64,000 nt of DNA from Molossus alvarezi (lineage: Eukaryota; Chordata; Mammalia; Chiroptera; Molossidae), in assembly GCA_037176705.1 (NCBI GenBank), contig CM073887.1:29825501-29889500 (forward strand), given 5' to 3'. Shown piece after piece: positions 62,971-64,000 of the stretch; position 1 is the first letter of the stretch; every line of letters begins with the position of its first letter. Made by a program: the position numbers and the translations under genes. Under the pieces are notes generated by a model. That model was not told the origin of the DNA and made no database searches. It was given only the letters and a program-made list of their open reading frames with translations.

Positions 62971-63747
62971 ACTAACATTGACAGTACGGGACAATTCCAT
63001 ATGGAGGATGTTCCTTATCAAGGTGCTGCAGGCTTGGGGAGATGGTCAGTGCTGCCCGTGTGGGCCTCACCTCCCTCTTTGTTGTGATGGCTTCCATACT
63101 AATGGCCTATTTGACAAGAGCAATGCTCTACAAGTTTTGAGGGGAGGGGTAATCTGTCTTTATCTCTTATCCTCATTCTTAGTCCTGGTTCTTTCAGTCT
63201 AAGGACCTGCCATGTGAGAGTTCTTGGTAGTTTGTGGAGCAGTGAGCAGTTGGCTCATGTTCTACCTGCATCAGAATCACATGGAAAAAAGTATCAACAA
63301 TGGAGAACCCTGGCTTCACCAGCACTCTTTGGAAATATGATTTGAAATTTGCATTTTGACATTTCCTGTGTAACGATGCTTCCTACTGAAACGTATGAGC
63401 CTTTGTAAATGGCTGTCCTGCGGGAGTTTCTGCCGCTCGTTCATGCCCCCTGCAGATTTCTTGCATACCCCACGCATTAGCCATGCTCCACTCGGGAAGC
63501 CCGGGAAGAAGGCTTGGAGCCAAACTCAGGCTTTATATTGGTAGATATGCCTTGAGCTGCATTGAGGAAATGCAGCCTCCCTGTTTCATCCTCTCCTGTG
63601 AATGAATCGCTTACTTTCTGATATCAGGTTTTGCTGAATATGGAACTAAAGGAACGATGAGGTCTCGGAGCTCCCTCTACCCCACTATCAGTCTAACATT
63701 ATAGATTAACTAAGAGGAATTCAATAAAGTTGTCCCATATCTGCAGA

Positions 63748-64000
63748 GAATAGACCCCCCCCCCCCCAGTGAATGCCTAACCCTGTATATACTATGTTTC
63801 TTCCTATACATGCCTGTGATAAAGCTTAATTTATAAATTAGGCACAGTAAGAGATTAACACCAATAACTAATAATAGACTAGAATAATTATACTAATATG
63901 CTGTAATAAAAGTTATGTGAATATGGTTACTTGTTCTAGATGTCCCTTGCTGAAGTCTTTGTATAGGCTCAGTGTTTCCATTAATTGAAACACATTTTCT
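63748..64000 (-). mobile_element. Tigger-type fragment, cut by window edge
   Basis: CCAGTGAATGCCTAACCCTG, then TTATAAATTAGGCACAGTAAGAG and ACTAATAATAGAC, parallels 13268-13445 of the Tigger copy at 13225 in the same orientation. It starts with a 13-base C run (63755-63767). Confidence 0.75.

Overview
This is a window of vertebrate nuclear DNA, almost certainly from a bat and most likely a yangochiropteran. It is AT-rich and almost entirely intronic. It carries more than two dozen copies of tRNA-derived SINEs of the Ves type (heads like GCCCTGGCCGGTTTGGCTCA, CT-rich middles, tails with a CCTCGGGTGAGGAT or AATCAATAAA motif). It also has L1 and HAL1-like 3' ends of the bat type, and short hAT and mariner elements. 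There is no bacterial gene structure. The long open frames in the window come mostly from SINEs, L1s and low-complexity DNA and are not genes.

The only gene I can support is on the + strand: two consecutive coding exons of a follistatin-like protein, best matched to FSTL5 (its paralogue FSTL4 is the alternative). Exon A (3066-3232) encodes the first half of the first Ig-like domain. Exon B (59181-59301) encodes the second half. Both have proper acceptor and donor sites, and the reading frame runs across the junction (phases 1-0-1). The intron between them is about 55.9 kb. Parts of the neighbouring introns fill 1-3065 and 59302-64000.

Layout: 1-3 kb holds a SINE tail, a hAT MITE with a perfect 8-bp target duplication, a possible LTR piece and exon A. 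4-10 kb holds MIRs and SINEs, one inserted in another's tail. 10.8-12.6 kb is an L1 with an inverted 5' part. 12.8-13.9 kb has a 26-bp minisatellite and a Tigger copy. 14.5 kb has a 126-bp mariner MITE. 16.7-21.1 kb is SINE-rich. 21.1-25 kb has L1 3' ends, a possible solo LTR and an L1 whose shape suggests twin priming. 28-32 kb is an old L1 split by younger insertions, including a HAL1-like element. 33.9-34.4 kb is an L1-type 3' end split by a second 126-bp mariner MITE with a TA duplication. 36-47 kb has SINEs, MIRs and a 212-bp dispersed duplication. 47-49 kb is ancient repeat. 50.5-51 kb has two SINEs inserted at one target. 51.4-54.2 kb has HAL1/L1 ends and a MaLR LTR inside a MIR. 54.9-55.1 kb is a pyrimidine tract. 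56.6-57.9 kb is an antisense L1 with a SINE. 59-64 kb has exon B, a SINE, old repeats, LTR-like DNA and a Tigger fragment.

I found no sign of a new biological system. The value lies in the gene structure and in several insertion histories that can be read base by base. Repeat family names come from memory of consensus sequences, not from a search. Boundaries without a target duplication are approximate.
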